Shown here: piece by piece, positions 53,919 through 64,000 of the stretch
How the letters are laid out: each line of letters opens with the position of its first letter
How positions within the stretch are numbered: position 1 is the stretch's first letter
Translations under genes and position numbers: made by a program
Assembly (NCBI GenBank): GCA_963573315.1
Contig: OY752146.1
Location: forward strand, 1,922,001 to 1,986,000
DNA from: Entomortierella parvispora
Lineage: Eukaryota > Mortierellomycota > Mortierellomycetes > Mortierellales > Mortierellaceae
Direction: 5' to 3'
DNA length: 64,000 nucleotides
The notes under the pieces: generated by a model
What the model saw: only the letters and a program-made list of their open reading frames with translations
Told to the model about the DNA's origin: nothing
Database searches by the model: none

Positions 53919-56603
53919 AAGAGGAACTAGAAAGACCCAACTGTTATTTTTTTTTTCTGCCACCCACGACCCTATTGTTTAGCCTAGTACCTCTCACCCA
54001 CCACCATCCCTTTTTTTCTCTGTCAAATAACTTGACATCATGACAATCGACCTCATCTCATCTCTCGCAAACGCACCTCGTAACATGAAGCACGACTTTG
54101 AAAAATAAAAAAAATCAGGTTTTTTTTTTATTATTAATTCTTTTTGCGTGTTGCGATTACGAGCGGCGAATGACAATATCCTCGAGATGACTTTTTGGGA
54201 ACAGTGCTCAGGGAGGAAGAAGGAAGGCGTGCGATGGCTAATACTGATCGACAGATACAGGACAAGAGTTATCTTATCAGCGGAAGTGAATCTTCCTACA
54301 TACATACATCACATCACAAACGGAACGCAAACACTGATTCCTTGCCAGGAAAACAGACAAGAGCTGTGAGACGCGTTAACAGCCAAGGTTTGCGCCGGAT
54401 CTTTTTGACTGGAAAGAACCAACATCATAAAATGTGGGGTTGGGAGGTGGTTTTTGGGTTGTGAACTCTCTTTGTTTGCTTTTGGTTTTTCGCTCTCATC
54501 CCATTTTCTTGAGACGACATGAAGAAACAACCAAATGAATTTTTTTTTTTTATCGTCGAGATCTCGTGCGACCCTAGCCCCGGCTCTGTGGAACGTGCAA
54601 TAAACAGATGCTCCCTCTCTTGGGACCTTCCATCCCAATATTTTCCATTGCCTTCATGTTGTTCTTTTTGGTTGGGGACAGGTCATCTAGGGCGAGGGCC
54701 AGGTGAGCAAGACCAAGGACAGAGAAAGAAATGAGGAAGAGACTGGACCGCAGGAAAGGGAGAGGGAAAAAAGACTGGAGACATTTTGTGAGCACAGAGA
54801 GGTTTCATGTGGTGTCCAGTGTATGTGTGTCTGTGCCATAATTCTAAGATGAGACTTGACGCTTCTCGGAGGGACTCCTCTGGGGTTGGGGTTGCAGTCA
54901 GTCTGCCAGTCTGCTGGTCTGCTGGTCTGGTCAAAGGCAAGATGACACGGAGAGAAAGGCAACAGAGAGGACCCTTGTGGAGAGCGGAAGGCCAGCCAGA
55001 GGGAGGGAGCGAAGCAAGACAAACCTTGATCGGAAAGACAAACAGAGAAAAAGGGCGACAGGGAGGCAAGACAGAGAAAGCATCTCTGGCCGCCTGTGAG
55101 GAGGATCAAGGTTCTGATAAGATGACCGAGATGATCAGGCACAGGACAAGGTTCAAACCTTGTCTCACTCACCCTCTATCTGGCCCTGTGTCTGTCTGTC
55201 TGTCTCTGTGTGGTGTCTGTCTGTCTCTCCCCAACCTCCCCCTCTTGCTCTCGTTTTGTTTGCTATTGCCGTCCTTCTGCCTTGCTCTCTTGTCGTCAAC
55301 CAGGAGGAAGCAACAGAGGGATGCATTCTTGTAAAATGTGTGCAATCCGGTTGATCGAGACGATAAACACAGCCTAGACAGGCGTATGCATGTACTGTTC
55401 TCTGCCCTCTTCGTGCGTGCTTCTTTGGTAGAAGGAGCACAGAAACTGAGACAACCTCTACTCAACCTCTCCTGGTGTCAACTTCTCCTGAACCTCCTGG
55501 AGTAGAGTGAATGAAAGATGACAAATGAATGCCAGGAAGAATATTGTCTTTGAAACGCTTGCACTGCCGTCGGACGAGACTACATGTGTACAAGCCGACT
55601 ACAACAGTATACTACCCGGCTGGCCCTGGCTGCGGAAGCCGCTGATAGTCGTCGTGATGTGATGCAGCATGTGGTCTTGGTCTCCTCCTTCAGTCTCCCC
55701 ACAGAAGGTACAGCAGGCAGGTACCATCACAGTGGGCTTGGGTGTTGTTCCAATAGGTGCTTACTGTAAGATCTATGGTCCAAAAAATGTGAACTATAGA
55801 TAACGACATCTCGAGGAACAATATCTCTCAAAGTCTACGAGCTCAAAGTCCACGACTGCTGCCTCCGTGTGTCTTTGTCTACCACCCAAGATTTGCTCCG
55901 TGTTCCTGCACATCGCCATCATATCCCTTGGACATGTTGCGGGATCGAAACTCAGCGATGGCTGTTGGACAAGATCTCGATTCCGCACCTCTGCAGGGGC
56001 GACTACTAGTATACCGGTACCGGTACAGTACTTTCATTTTGCTCGCGTTGTTCTCCGACCACTCTGTCCACGGCCACTTGTTGAAAGTGCACTGAGCTCT
56101 CGTCAAGAATTCAACGCCAGCCCGACCAGACCCAAAGGTGGTCCGAGGAGGAGGATCAAAGTCGGAACATCATGTTCCACTTGCACTTCAGGTTGTAACG
56201 CACGATAGAAAAAATTACGAAGAAGTATCTGTTCTCCTCCGGGTTAGCAACAAACTAATTGTGGGGAAGAGGGAGCACCTTGCAGCAGAGCACTGCAGAG
56301 ACAATTGACGATTGCACTGATTACAGAGATCGACAAAGAGATAAAGAAACAGCAGGGGAAAGTGCTGCTGGATCCTTCAATTCAAAAAGCGAACAATCAA
56401 TAAAGAAAGAAAAGTGGCCGCGGCCATTTTCTGCTTAAAAACCAATACATTTTTTGGTCTTTCTTTTTCTTCTCTTTCCTTCATTCTCATTTACTCCATC
56501 ACTTCCCCATCTTTTTTTCAACCCCTAATCCTTCCATTCACCTCATCTCATCTCATTCCTCCACTCATCCCCCGTGTCATCCACATACATTATAAGAGCA
56601 AAA
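53919..56603. other. Intergenic region between deacetylase and sugar kinase
   Basis: 2.7 kb. It contains CTGTCTGTCTG-type microsatellite sequence near 55190-55230, an ACCGGTACCGGTAC palindromic stretch near 56020, and a CT-rich leader before the kinase. I found no gene: ORFs here are repetitive and lack family resemblance. Confidence 0.45.
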
Positions 56604-58298
56604 ATGACCTCCTCTACTTTCCAAGATACCGTGAACGAGTTCGTCCTCTCCAAGAATCAAGTCCAGAAGATCATCGACGGTTTGACCGAAGAGCTTGTCG
56701 AGGGTCTTTTCACCAAGGACCCCAAGAACATCACTCAGCAGCCCTCATACATCACTCGTCTGCCTACTGGCCAGGAGACTGGTCTCTACTTGGCCATCGA
56801 CATGGGCGGCACCAACCTTCGTACCGCCGCCGTTCACCTTTTGGGTGATGGTCAGGTTGGCGTCACCATGGAGAAGCACGAGATCACCCATGAGCTTAAG
56901 ACCGGAACTGGCGAGGCCATGTTCGATTGGATCGCTGACTGCACTGCCCAGCTCTTGAAGAGCGTTGCCTTGGATTTGGGCACTACGTCTGACCTTCAGA
57001 TGGGTGTCACCTTCTCCTTTGCTCTCCAGTAAGTCTCTTTTTTTTTCTCGCCTTCTCAGTCTCGTGTTTGATTTGTTTGTGTCTGTGTGTTGTGCCTCTG
57101 TGGGGATATCTTCTGGATGCTCCAACACAGGACAAAGATTCACTGTAAACATGTAAACAAAGCCTACAGACCTTCTTTTTCAATCAGTGGGGCGAGCAAA
57201 AAAACAGGAAGCACAGAAAAAAAATAATAGGATTTGAGCGGAAACTGGACCTGTTTGAAATGGGGGTTGAGAGTTCCACTTGGAAAAAGAATAGACAACT
57301 AATAATAACATCGCCACCTATTGTACTTCCTCATCTTTCATAGTCAGACCGCCATTAACCGTGGAACCGTTCTTGCCATGGGCAAAGGTTTTGATCTCTC
57401 GGACGTCATGGGCAAGGACCTCAAGGACTTGCTGGAGGGAGGATTCGCGCGCAAGAACTTGCCCGTCTCTGTCTCGGCCATCATCAACGACACTGTCGGA
57501 ACTTTGGTTTCGCACGCCTATGTTTCTCCCTCCACCAAGATCGGAGTCATTCTCGCCACTGGCACCAACGCTGCCTACATTGAGCGCGCTTCGGAGGTTT
57601 CCAAGTACAACGGCCCTGCTTGCGATCAAATGATTCTTAACACTGAATGGGATGCTATGGGCAAGGCCTCTTACTTGCCTCAGACCAAGTATGACAAGGA
57701 GATCGATGCTGTCTCTTTGGTCCCAGGATTCCAGGAGTTTGAGAAGATGGTCTCGGGTCTTTATATGGGAGAGTTGGTCCGTCTCGCTCTTGTCGACTTG
57801 ATCGAGCGCAACACCATTTTTGAGTTCTTGGGCGGCAAGGTTCCCGAGTCCCTTAAGCCTCGCTTGGCCTTCAAGACCCTGTTCATGTCCACCATCGAGT
57901 CCGATAACAGCGCCGAACACACTGCGATTGACCACGTCTTCAAGACTAGCTTCAGCATTGACGGTTTGACTGCCGAGGACCGTCGTCGTGTCTTCGAGCT
58001 GGTTCACGCTGTTGGCAAGCGATCTGCCGCTATGACTGCTGCCGCCTGCGCTGCCCTTCTTCACAAGGCCAACGGATCCTCTGTCAACTTGGATGACGCC
58101 AACGAGATCACCACCATCGGTATCGATGGATCCGTGTTCGAGAAGTACCCCCACTTCTCTCACGAGATGATGGAGTCCTTGACAGATATCCTGGGCAAGG
58201 ACCGCGCTTCCCGTATCCGTCTCGAGCTCGCTCGTGATGGTGGATGCATCGGTGCCGCATTGGTTGCCATGGTCTCCCACAGCGGTGGAGCCGTTTAA
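56604..58298 (+). CDS. Hexokinase-family sugar kinase, possibly N-acetylglucosamine kinase
   Basis: Two exons (56604-57028 and 57344-58298), split by a 315-nt intron, 459 aa. Both hexokinase halves are intact: phosphate-1 loop LAIDMGGTNLRTA, substrate region GVTFSFALHQTAINRGTVLAMGKGF, catalytic Asp in SAIINDTVGTLVSHAY, ILATGTNAAYIE, and the adenosine motif TTIGIDGSVFEKYPHF. Glucose hexokinases usually have WTKGF where this has MGKGF; as I recall, fungal GlcNAc kinases of the HXK1/NAG5 type have the latter. Position next to a DAC1-like gene, as in the NAG cluster, supports that reading, but the substrate is not proven. Strong C-ending codon bias suggests high expression. The next strand-matched gene is far downstream. 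Confidence 0.9.
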
Positions 58299-58970
58299 AT
58301 GTGCTTTCTCCTCTCCCTCCCCCCACATTCTAGTGCTATCAATGTAAATATATCTTCTTCAATTCCCACGAAAAGAATGTCTTTCAGGGCCCATGTATTG
58401 AATACCTGTGTTGAGATGAGATCTATCTGACGGGCCTGATGGTGGTTAGTTTTCGGCCGACCATTGGGTCGCTTACTGTCGACCCTGCCATTCTCTAACC
58501 GTCGACCATTGACGCCGACCCCACTCTAAACCGCCGACTTCTCTTCTCCTAATCCGCCGACCAGCCTATGTCTTAACCACCGAGATCTCCATATCCACCG
58601 ATCTATGCTCGTAATTGCATCCGCCGACTTTATGATCATACTGTCGCGTTGTCGCATCCTCCTTTACTACAGTTGTAGTTCTTCACGTAGTAACTTGAAC
58701 ACATTCTCTCGACCACCTTAACCCTGACTCCACCTCGCTTCCCCTCACCAATTCTTGCCCTGCCCTGTCCTTGGAAATGTTTTCCCTTTATCTTGCCTAG
58801 TCGTGATTCTCGGAGACAGTCGGTGGGTATGATTGTGAAGACTGGTTGGCAAATAAGAAAAAGAGAAGTCGGCTGATACGATTATTAGGGTAGGTCGGTG
58901 GCTATGGAGATCTCCTTCAGATCTTGGTCAAAAAAAAAAAAAGACAAAAAAGAAAAAAAAAAGATATATC
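58299..58970. other. Intergenic with a CCGCCGAC-type degenerate repeat
   Basis: At about 58450-58640 there are eight or nine near-copies of CCGCCGAC/GTCGACC, and reverse-strand GTCGG motifs recur at about 58810-58910. This lies next to the tRNA-Lys gene. The same motif occurs beside the tRNA-Leu genes at 18690-18735. Confidence 0.5.
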
Positions 58971-59043
58971 CGCCCAACGCGGGGGTCGAACCCGCAACTT
59001 TCAGATTAAAAGTCTGACACTCTACCGATTGAGTTAGCCGGGC
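58971..59043 (-). tRNA. tRNA-Lys (anticodon TTT)
   Basis: 73 nt including the discriminator. Acceptor GCCCGGC pairs with GTTGGGC with two G-U pairs. The anticodon stem TCAGA/TCTGA encloses CTTTTAA (anticodon TTT). The T arm is GCGGG-TTCGACC-CCCGC. No intron. A-rich sequence on the low-coordinate side gives the Pol III T-run terminator in its own sense. Confidence 0.95.
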
Positions 59044-59213
59044 TTTTCGGATGTTTGACTGTTCATTATCAGATCATTTTGTGTAACATCCTTCCAGGGA
59101 CAAACCTTAAATCTCCGACCAATAGAATCACACCATTGTACGCCCCTTAATTTCAGATAATTAAAAAATAAAAGGGATTTTTATCGCTGTGTGCGATGTC
59201 GAAGAAAAAGAGC

Positions 59214-59820
59214 TCACGGATGGAGGATCTCCTGGGGGTTGATATCTGTCTCGCATCTTGGCAAGGGTTCATCTACCATCTGCTCTGTAAGCGCCAACGC
59301 AACTATGTAGAACACACGAAAAAGTTAGACAACTTCCAATAACGACAACGAGGAAAGGGGGAAGGGTTCCCTCCTGCCGCCTTGCAATTGCTTTACCTGT
59401 TTTTACGTCAGGACGTCCAACAGACTTGTTGTAGTTGTTGACTTTGACAAGGTAATTGTCGTAATAGCCGCGACCATGGCCCAAACGTGTTCCTGTTCGG
59501 TCAAAGGCGAGCCCTGGCATGACAATCAGGTCAAGTCCACGAGGTGTGTCCAGTACTGGATGAGGTGAGGATAGAAAAGAGGTGAATAAAAAGGTGTCAG
59601 TGCGTCCAAGACTTTTGCCTCCTCCTTCCTCCCTTTCCCATGTCGTTCTTTACCATTCTCGCGTTCTTCGTCCATCCTTGGCTCAGGAATGTTCCAGCTG
59701 TTTTTAGGCAAGGCTAAAAAATCCTCCCAGGACTCAATCTTGACCATATCCATATCCTTGCCATGGCATCTTGGAACATAGCATGCTTTTCCTTATAGTC
59801 CGAAATTATAAATAATGACG

Positions 59821-59855
<35 letters not shown>

Positions 59856-60424
59856 GAAATTGAAGTAAATATAGGATCTATGGGTGTTCAATTGAGGAAG
59901 AAAGGACGCGAACATTCCTCGAGGGTTGCTAGGGAGGAGGCTCAGAATACTATCATGTCAAACTCACTCTGGATCAAGAGAGCATGGATCAGGTCCTGGG
60001 TGCAAATCTCGCCATGCATGCTGATGAAGACGCTCACTGTCTGACTCTCTTTGAACACTGGCATGTTTAGCAGCTTTTCGGTGACAATGGAGGCTGCCCA
60101 TTGGGTCCGACAAGGGGGTGGCGACCGAGTGGTAACGAGTGGTTTTATGTTAGACAGGAGCAAGAAAGCATAAAAAACAGGGGTTTCATTTAAATCCGGA
60201 CGGGATGCCCTTTTTCGACAGCCCCGTGGTAAAGTGCCATCATCTGCTGGTCTCTCGGCGAGGAAACAGAAAACTCAGCTGCCTCTGTTCTCTGCATCCA
60301 GCTGGCATCATCGCATTCGGTTTCACTCACATTGTCGTTTGATTTCATCGGTCGAAAGGGCAGCGAGCTTTTGTCGCATGTCCTTCCTGACGGTGTTCTT
60401 GAGTGCGCGTAGAGCCGGGTTCAT
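59214..60424 (-). CDS. 5-formyltetrahydrofolate cyclo-ligase
   Basis: Five exons (60424-60331, 60093-59968, 59791-59654, 59555-59397, 59302-59214), every junction in phase 1, 201 aa, the family's usual length. The enzyme converts 5-formyl-THF to 5,10-methenyl-THF using ATP, in cytosol or mitochondria. Landmarks: [20 protein letters not shown] at the start, [41 protein letters not shown], and the glycine-rich [26 protein letters not shown]. The short C-terminus ends [11 protein letters not shown]... The uniform phase of all introns is notable. Intron 2 holds a (GA)14 microsatellite at 59822-59849. It is head-to-head with the SH3/RasGEF gene across 1.9 kb. Confidence 0.93.
59822..59849 (+). repeat. 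(GA)14 microsatellite in the MTHFS intron
   Basis: Fourteen dinucleotide units within intron 2 of the cyclo-ligase gene, giving a (CT)14 polypyrimidine tract upstream of the acceptor in minus sense. Confidence 0.85.
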
Positions 60425-62337
60425 GTAGGAGAATGTGCTTTGTCGAACGGCAGTGGAGAATGGGGCAAAGGAAACAGTAAATGCCGACGTTGGCTACATC
60501 CCCCTCCCCCACACACTGTGACTTGTGTCAAGTCTGTGACACAAACCCTTCCGAAAAACACGAAAGCACGGAGCATGTTCAGGGGAAACGGGGGGTCGTT
60601 GGCGCCTGGGTTGGAAGATTAAGGGGGTGGATCGAGAACGGGCCTGAAGAGAAGACATTAAACCATTGCCTTCTTTCAACGGTCTGCTTTTCAAGAGAAA
60701 CAGGATCTGATCCTTTCGGCTCGAAGCAGTTCCCACAGGTGCATTTACTGGCAAAGTTGAGGTGTTATTAAAAAAGGAAGAGAGGCTTCAGCCTAACACT
60801 CTCTCTGTCTCCTCTTCTACTATGCCGAGAACACCAGTGACATGCCCATCATCCTCAGCACAGAGTAGAGGGAGATGGTGGAAGCACCCTGCTGGTGTTA
60901 TTCCACTCGTGCCTGTCTGCTCTTTTCTGAGGGTTCATGTCGATATTTTTAGGGCAATAAACGACCCAGGTTAATTAAGGCACCATTCGCGCGCCGGGAG
61001 GTACATAGCTGTCTTCGGCCTCAGACATCCTATTTACCTGATCCACAGCTCTTGGCGGCTATCGCTATCGTGAGACAGCCAGCCTTGACCACCCGGCGTC
61101 AAGGAGAAGGAGCGCCCAGGTCCCCAATTGATTTGGCTATCAGTGCTTCAACCAAAGATAGCCACTGAGGGCGAAACTGGCAGGAGGAAAGAGCACCATC
61201 TAATCTTCGAAGAAGAGTCTTTGGGAGAACAGTCGCCTTTGGTATCTTTCCAAGGAAGAAAGGACTCGTTTGCAGGATCTCTTTCCTTTCCTGTTGCCCA
61301 CCCGCCACACCACCTCAACGTAGCGGCTCTTGTTTTTCTTTCCCGGCCGTTGATTCGTACCGTTGCCCTTCACCCCCTGCGGATGGAGGGGGTTTAATCT
61401 CTCGCGCGTCCGCTCCACCGCGCCTGTTGGAGAAAGTTCATGGTACACAACGGACACATCCAACCGCGCTCCCACAAACATTTCAAACATGCGGGCACAG
61501 AGACACGACAGGCAGCCAGCGTCAATAAATAAAAAAATGTTCCTGGACCATGCGGGTGGGGCGAGTGTCCGTCAGTAGCCTTTGGTGCTATCACACCTCC
61601 TTGTGTTCCCCCCCTGCTTCCCTCTCTTTTTCGCCTTCTTCTCTTTCTCTTTGTCCAACTCTTCACTTCCACTCAACTCTGTTCTTCACGGACTCCTCAC
61701 ACTCTGTCACCTCCTCCTCTCCGCCCCGTCCCCCTTCGCCACTCCTTTTTTTTATACTTACCTCTCGTTTTTTTTCCCTCTCTCTCTCGATCGCATCAAA
61801 CACTTCCCTTCTCGCCCCACACCCTTTGCTTAGTGCACGACACAGCCGGTCCTCCAGCACGCTCCAAACTCTCCAGAGCTACTTTCATTTTTTGTGCCGT
61901 CAGTTCCAATTGATCCTTTCTTTGTTTCTATCCGTTGATCACCAAGCAAAAGGGAGGTTGACGCTCAAGTGAAAAAGAAAACAAGAACAAGAGACAGTCT
62001 TTCCCATATACCCTGCACCCCTTTCTTTCTCGCCTCCCTCCTCCACACTCAATTGCTTCTCGCTCGCCTCTTCCCTCTCGCCTGGTCAGTCTCTTACACT
62101 CCCTCCTCACACACACAGCCAGCGCAAGCAACTCCGTCTGTGCTCTCCATTGGGGTCTGACAGGACAAACTCGCACCCTTCCCATCCTTGCAGTCGACAG
62201 GTTCGGCCACTCTTCTTTATCCACCAGTGCTGGGAGCGACTTCTTATCCCCCATCACCCCTAAGCTCATCCATCGGCGGCCTTTCAGAACCCTTCCACCA
62301 AAAACTGGCACCCTCAGCTTCCAATGAGACTGCCGCT
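60425..62337. other. Divergent intergenic region, MTHFS and SH3/RasGEF genes
   Basis: 1.9 kb. The right half (61580-62330) is very pyrimidine-rich on +, consistent with the leader of the right-hand gene. No gene is supported on either strand. Confidence 0.4.
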
Positions 62338-64000
62338 ATGAACGGTGGCAGCAGTGGCAATCCCAACAACAACGCTCCTGCCCATGTTGATTTCATTGTC
62401 CGAGCCTTGCACGACTACCAACCTGCAAATGATTATCAGGCTGATAGTGTGGGGCATCTGGCATTTGAGCAATTTCAATACATCAAAGTGCGCCATTGTG
62501 AGGAGTCGGGATGGTGGTTGGGCGAAAGTGAGAACGGGCGAGGGTGGTTCCCAAGCAACAGAGTCGAACGAGTCGAACCGGTGTATGAAGAACAGGAAGC
62601 AGATGTAAGTTTATTTTTGAATATCGATGATCATTTCTGTCTTTTCCTCGTCCCTTTTCTTCTCTTTCATTTTCCTTCCTCTCTTGGCTTCTTCCCCCTT
62701 AGCTGCCTAACCCTGTCCCTTTCTTTCTCCCGGCAATTGCCCTGGCAAAAAGAAAAAAGAAAAGCCTCGGACCATTTTTTATTTTCCATGCTCACTCCCC
62801 CCTTCCCTTCTTCCTTTCTCCTTCCCCCTTCCTGCAACCTTTGCTAACTTTTTTTTTTTTTTTTTTTTTTTTTTGAATTGTCGCATGAACGGGGGTTGTT
62901 GTTGAAACGTTCTCTCTTTCTCACTCTGTTCTTCGTGCGACCATAGTGCCAGTCGCGTCCCACGTCTGTAAATAAAATCGATTGTCAAAGGACTGAGTTT
63001 TTTGCATTACAAACCGCCTTTTTTTTATGCCTTAACCACATTGAACACAAGAAAAAAAAACTGACGAAACTTTCTTTTTTCTCTTCACTTTTCCTTTCTA
63101 GATCACTTCAGAGGATTATGACCAGATTCGCTCAGGACTCGATGGCGTGGAGACTCAATTCCTGGGCGAACCAGTGCTCACGGCGACTGAGCAACAACAA
63201 CAAGACCTGGAGCTACAGGAGCAGCAACAGCGGCAGCAACAACAACATCAGGAACATCAGCATCAACAGCAGCAACAACAGCAGCAACAACAGCAACAGC
63301 GTGTTTCGGAAGAAATGGAATGGACTGCGGCTGATGCAGGAGGCAGCAATACGAGGCGGAACAGAGGTGGACAATTAGCCTTTCCCCCGACTCATCTCGC
63401 CACCTCAACCACATCTGGATCAAGGGTCGGATCCAGGGCGTCAGGGCCTGTGAGCACCTCAACAACCGCAATAACAGCTGCAAAAAGAAATGGCAGCGGC
63501 AACGCCCATGGAGACTCCGAGTCTAGTTCCACGGAAATGGAGAACGATACCTTTTATCAAATGTCCACGTCCTCCACCGGCAGTCTGAACAACATTGATA
63601 TTTCATGTGTCTATTCTGATTTCGTCTCGGAAGTGGCGCTCCACGTTCGGGAATTACGGGATTCAATTGCTGCTGGAGAGATTCAGAGGTATCAGCCCAT
63701 TGTCGCCAATATGTTCTCCTGTGTGAAGTCGCTCCTCGGCTTCACGGATACAATCGGCCGAGATAGCAAGGTCCTGAAGACTTATCCCGAATTGGCTCGG
63801 TCCCGTCAGACAATGCTGAGGGCCTTGGGAAACTTGTATGCGAAATGTCGAGTGGCAAACGGATCTCAGAGCCCAACCACAACACGGCAACGACAATTGG
63901 CGGTCGAGAAATTGGTCCTCTTGGGAAATAGGGTGTTGAGGGGTATTTCAGATTTCACTTCCTGTGCCACAGAAATTGGATTGAGAATCATGGCTGAGGC
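62338..64000 (+). CDS. SH3-domain Cdc25/RasGEF-like protein (3' end outside window)
   Basis: Exons 62338-62604 and 63102 onward, phase 0. The reading frame is open to the window edge. An SH3 domain occupies residues about 17-85: ALHDYQPANDYQADS...GHLAFEQFQYI..., WWLGESENGRGWFPSNRVE. Exon two begins ITSEDYDQIRSGL, has a poly-Gln/His stretch, then an ordered all-helical region near the edge (SEVALHVRELRDSIAAGEIQ...VANMFSCVKSLLGF...SRQTMLRALGNLYAKCRV). SH3 followed by such a helical region matches Cdc25-type Ras exchange factors, whose catalytic RasGEF domain would lie beyond 64000. The ATG at 62338 is the first true ATG in frame; an upstream spliced start is possible. Intron 1 (497 nt) carries a T26 run. 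Confidence 0.75.
62849..62874 (+). repeat. T26 homopolymer in SH3-gene intron
   Basis: 26 T inside the 497-nt first intron of the SH3/RasGEF-like gene. Confidence 0.85.

Noticed and set aside
54807-55334. 175-codon ORF between deacetylase and kinase
   Set aside because: It is made of CTGTCTG-type and GA-rich repeats, with matching open frames on the other strand; no coding signature.

Overview
The window is a eukaryotic, gene-dense fungal chromosome segment. Genes carry short GT-AG introns (mostly 60-110 nt, a few 300-660 nt). Proteins have Gln-, Ser- and acid-rich low-complexity tails, and several families are typically fungal: a Zn2Cys6 regulator, a CBM18-GH18 chitinase, a small GPI-anchored protein and a Cdc25-type SH3 protein. 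Expanded AIG1/GIMAP-like GTPases, an intron-rich anoctamin and several unrecognised secreted or 7TM proteins point to an early-diverging filamentous fungus, most likely Mortierellomycota. That placement is inferred from family content and was not computed. Exon joins below were read by hand from splice sites, and each was checked for reading-phase continuity.

Layout. 1-3.4 kb: the end of an unidentified + gene that converges on, and overlaps in antisense, a PC-esterase/NXPE-like gene. 3.6-9.6 kb: the SWR1/SRCAP subunit YL1 (Vps72/Swc2) and a large disordered protein with a 21-nt microexon. 10-12.3 kb: a secreted Cys-containing protein and a multi-span membrane protein. 13.4-16.6 kb: guanine deaminase facing a 7TM protein. 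18.4-19.8 kb: a near-perfect inverted repeat carrying two tRNA-Leu(AAG) genes, a third copy beside it, and nine CACGTG sites. 20-27 kb: an acidic protein, a chitinase and a zinc-cluster regulator. 27.5-31.2 kb: ribosomal protein eL37 and the spliceosomal cyclophilin Cwc27, divergently arranged.

31.8-38.9 kb is the most unusual block: four consecutive intronless GTPase genes of AIG1/GIMAP type, all on the + strand. Two have one G domain and two have tandem G domains in which the switch I threonine is kept or lost in different combinations. 39.5-45.8 kb: a GPI-anchored protein converging on a 12-exon anoctamin (TMEM16). 47.3-48.6 kb: a Gln-rich MGN-starting protein.

50.7-58.3 kb holds a pair resembling the fungal NAG (GlcNAc catabolic) cluster: an N-acetylglucosamine-6-phosphate deacetylase followed by a hexokinase-family kinase with an MGKGF motif. 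The deacetylase appears to lack the catalytic Asp codon and carries a large insertion. With the chitinase at 21-24 kb these could form a chitin-to-amino-sugar route, but activity of the deacetylase is in doubt. 59-60.4 kb: tRNA-Lys(TTT) and 5-formyl-THF cyclo-ligase. 62.3 kb to the end: the start of an SH3/RasGEF-like gene that runs off the window.
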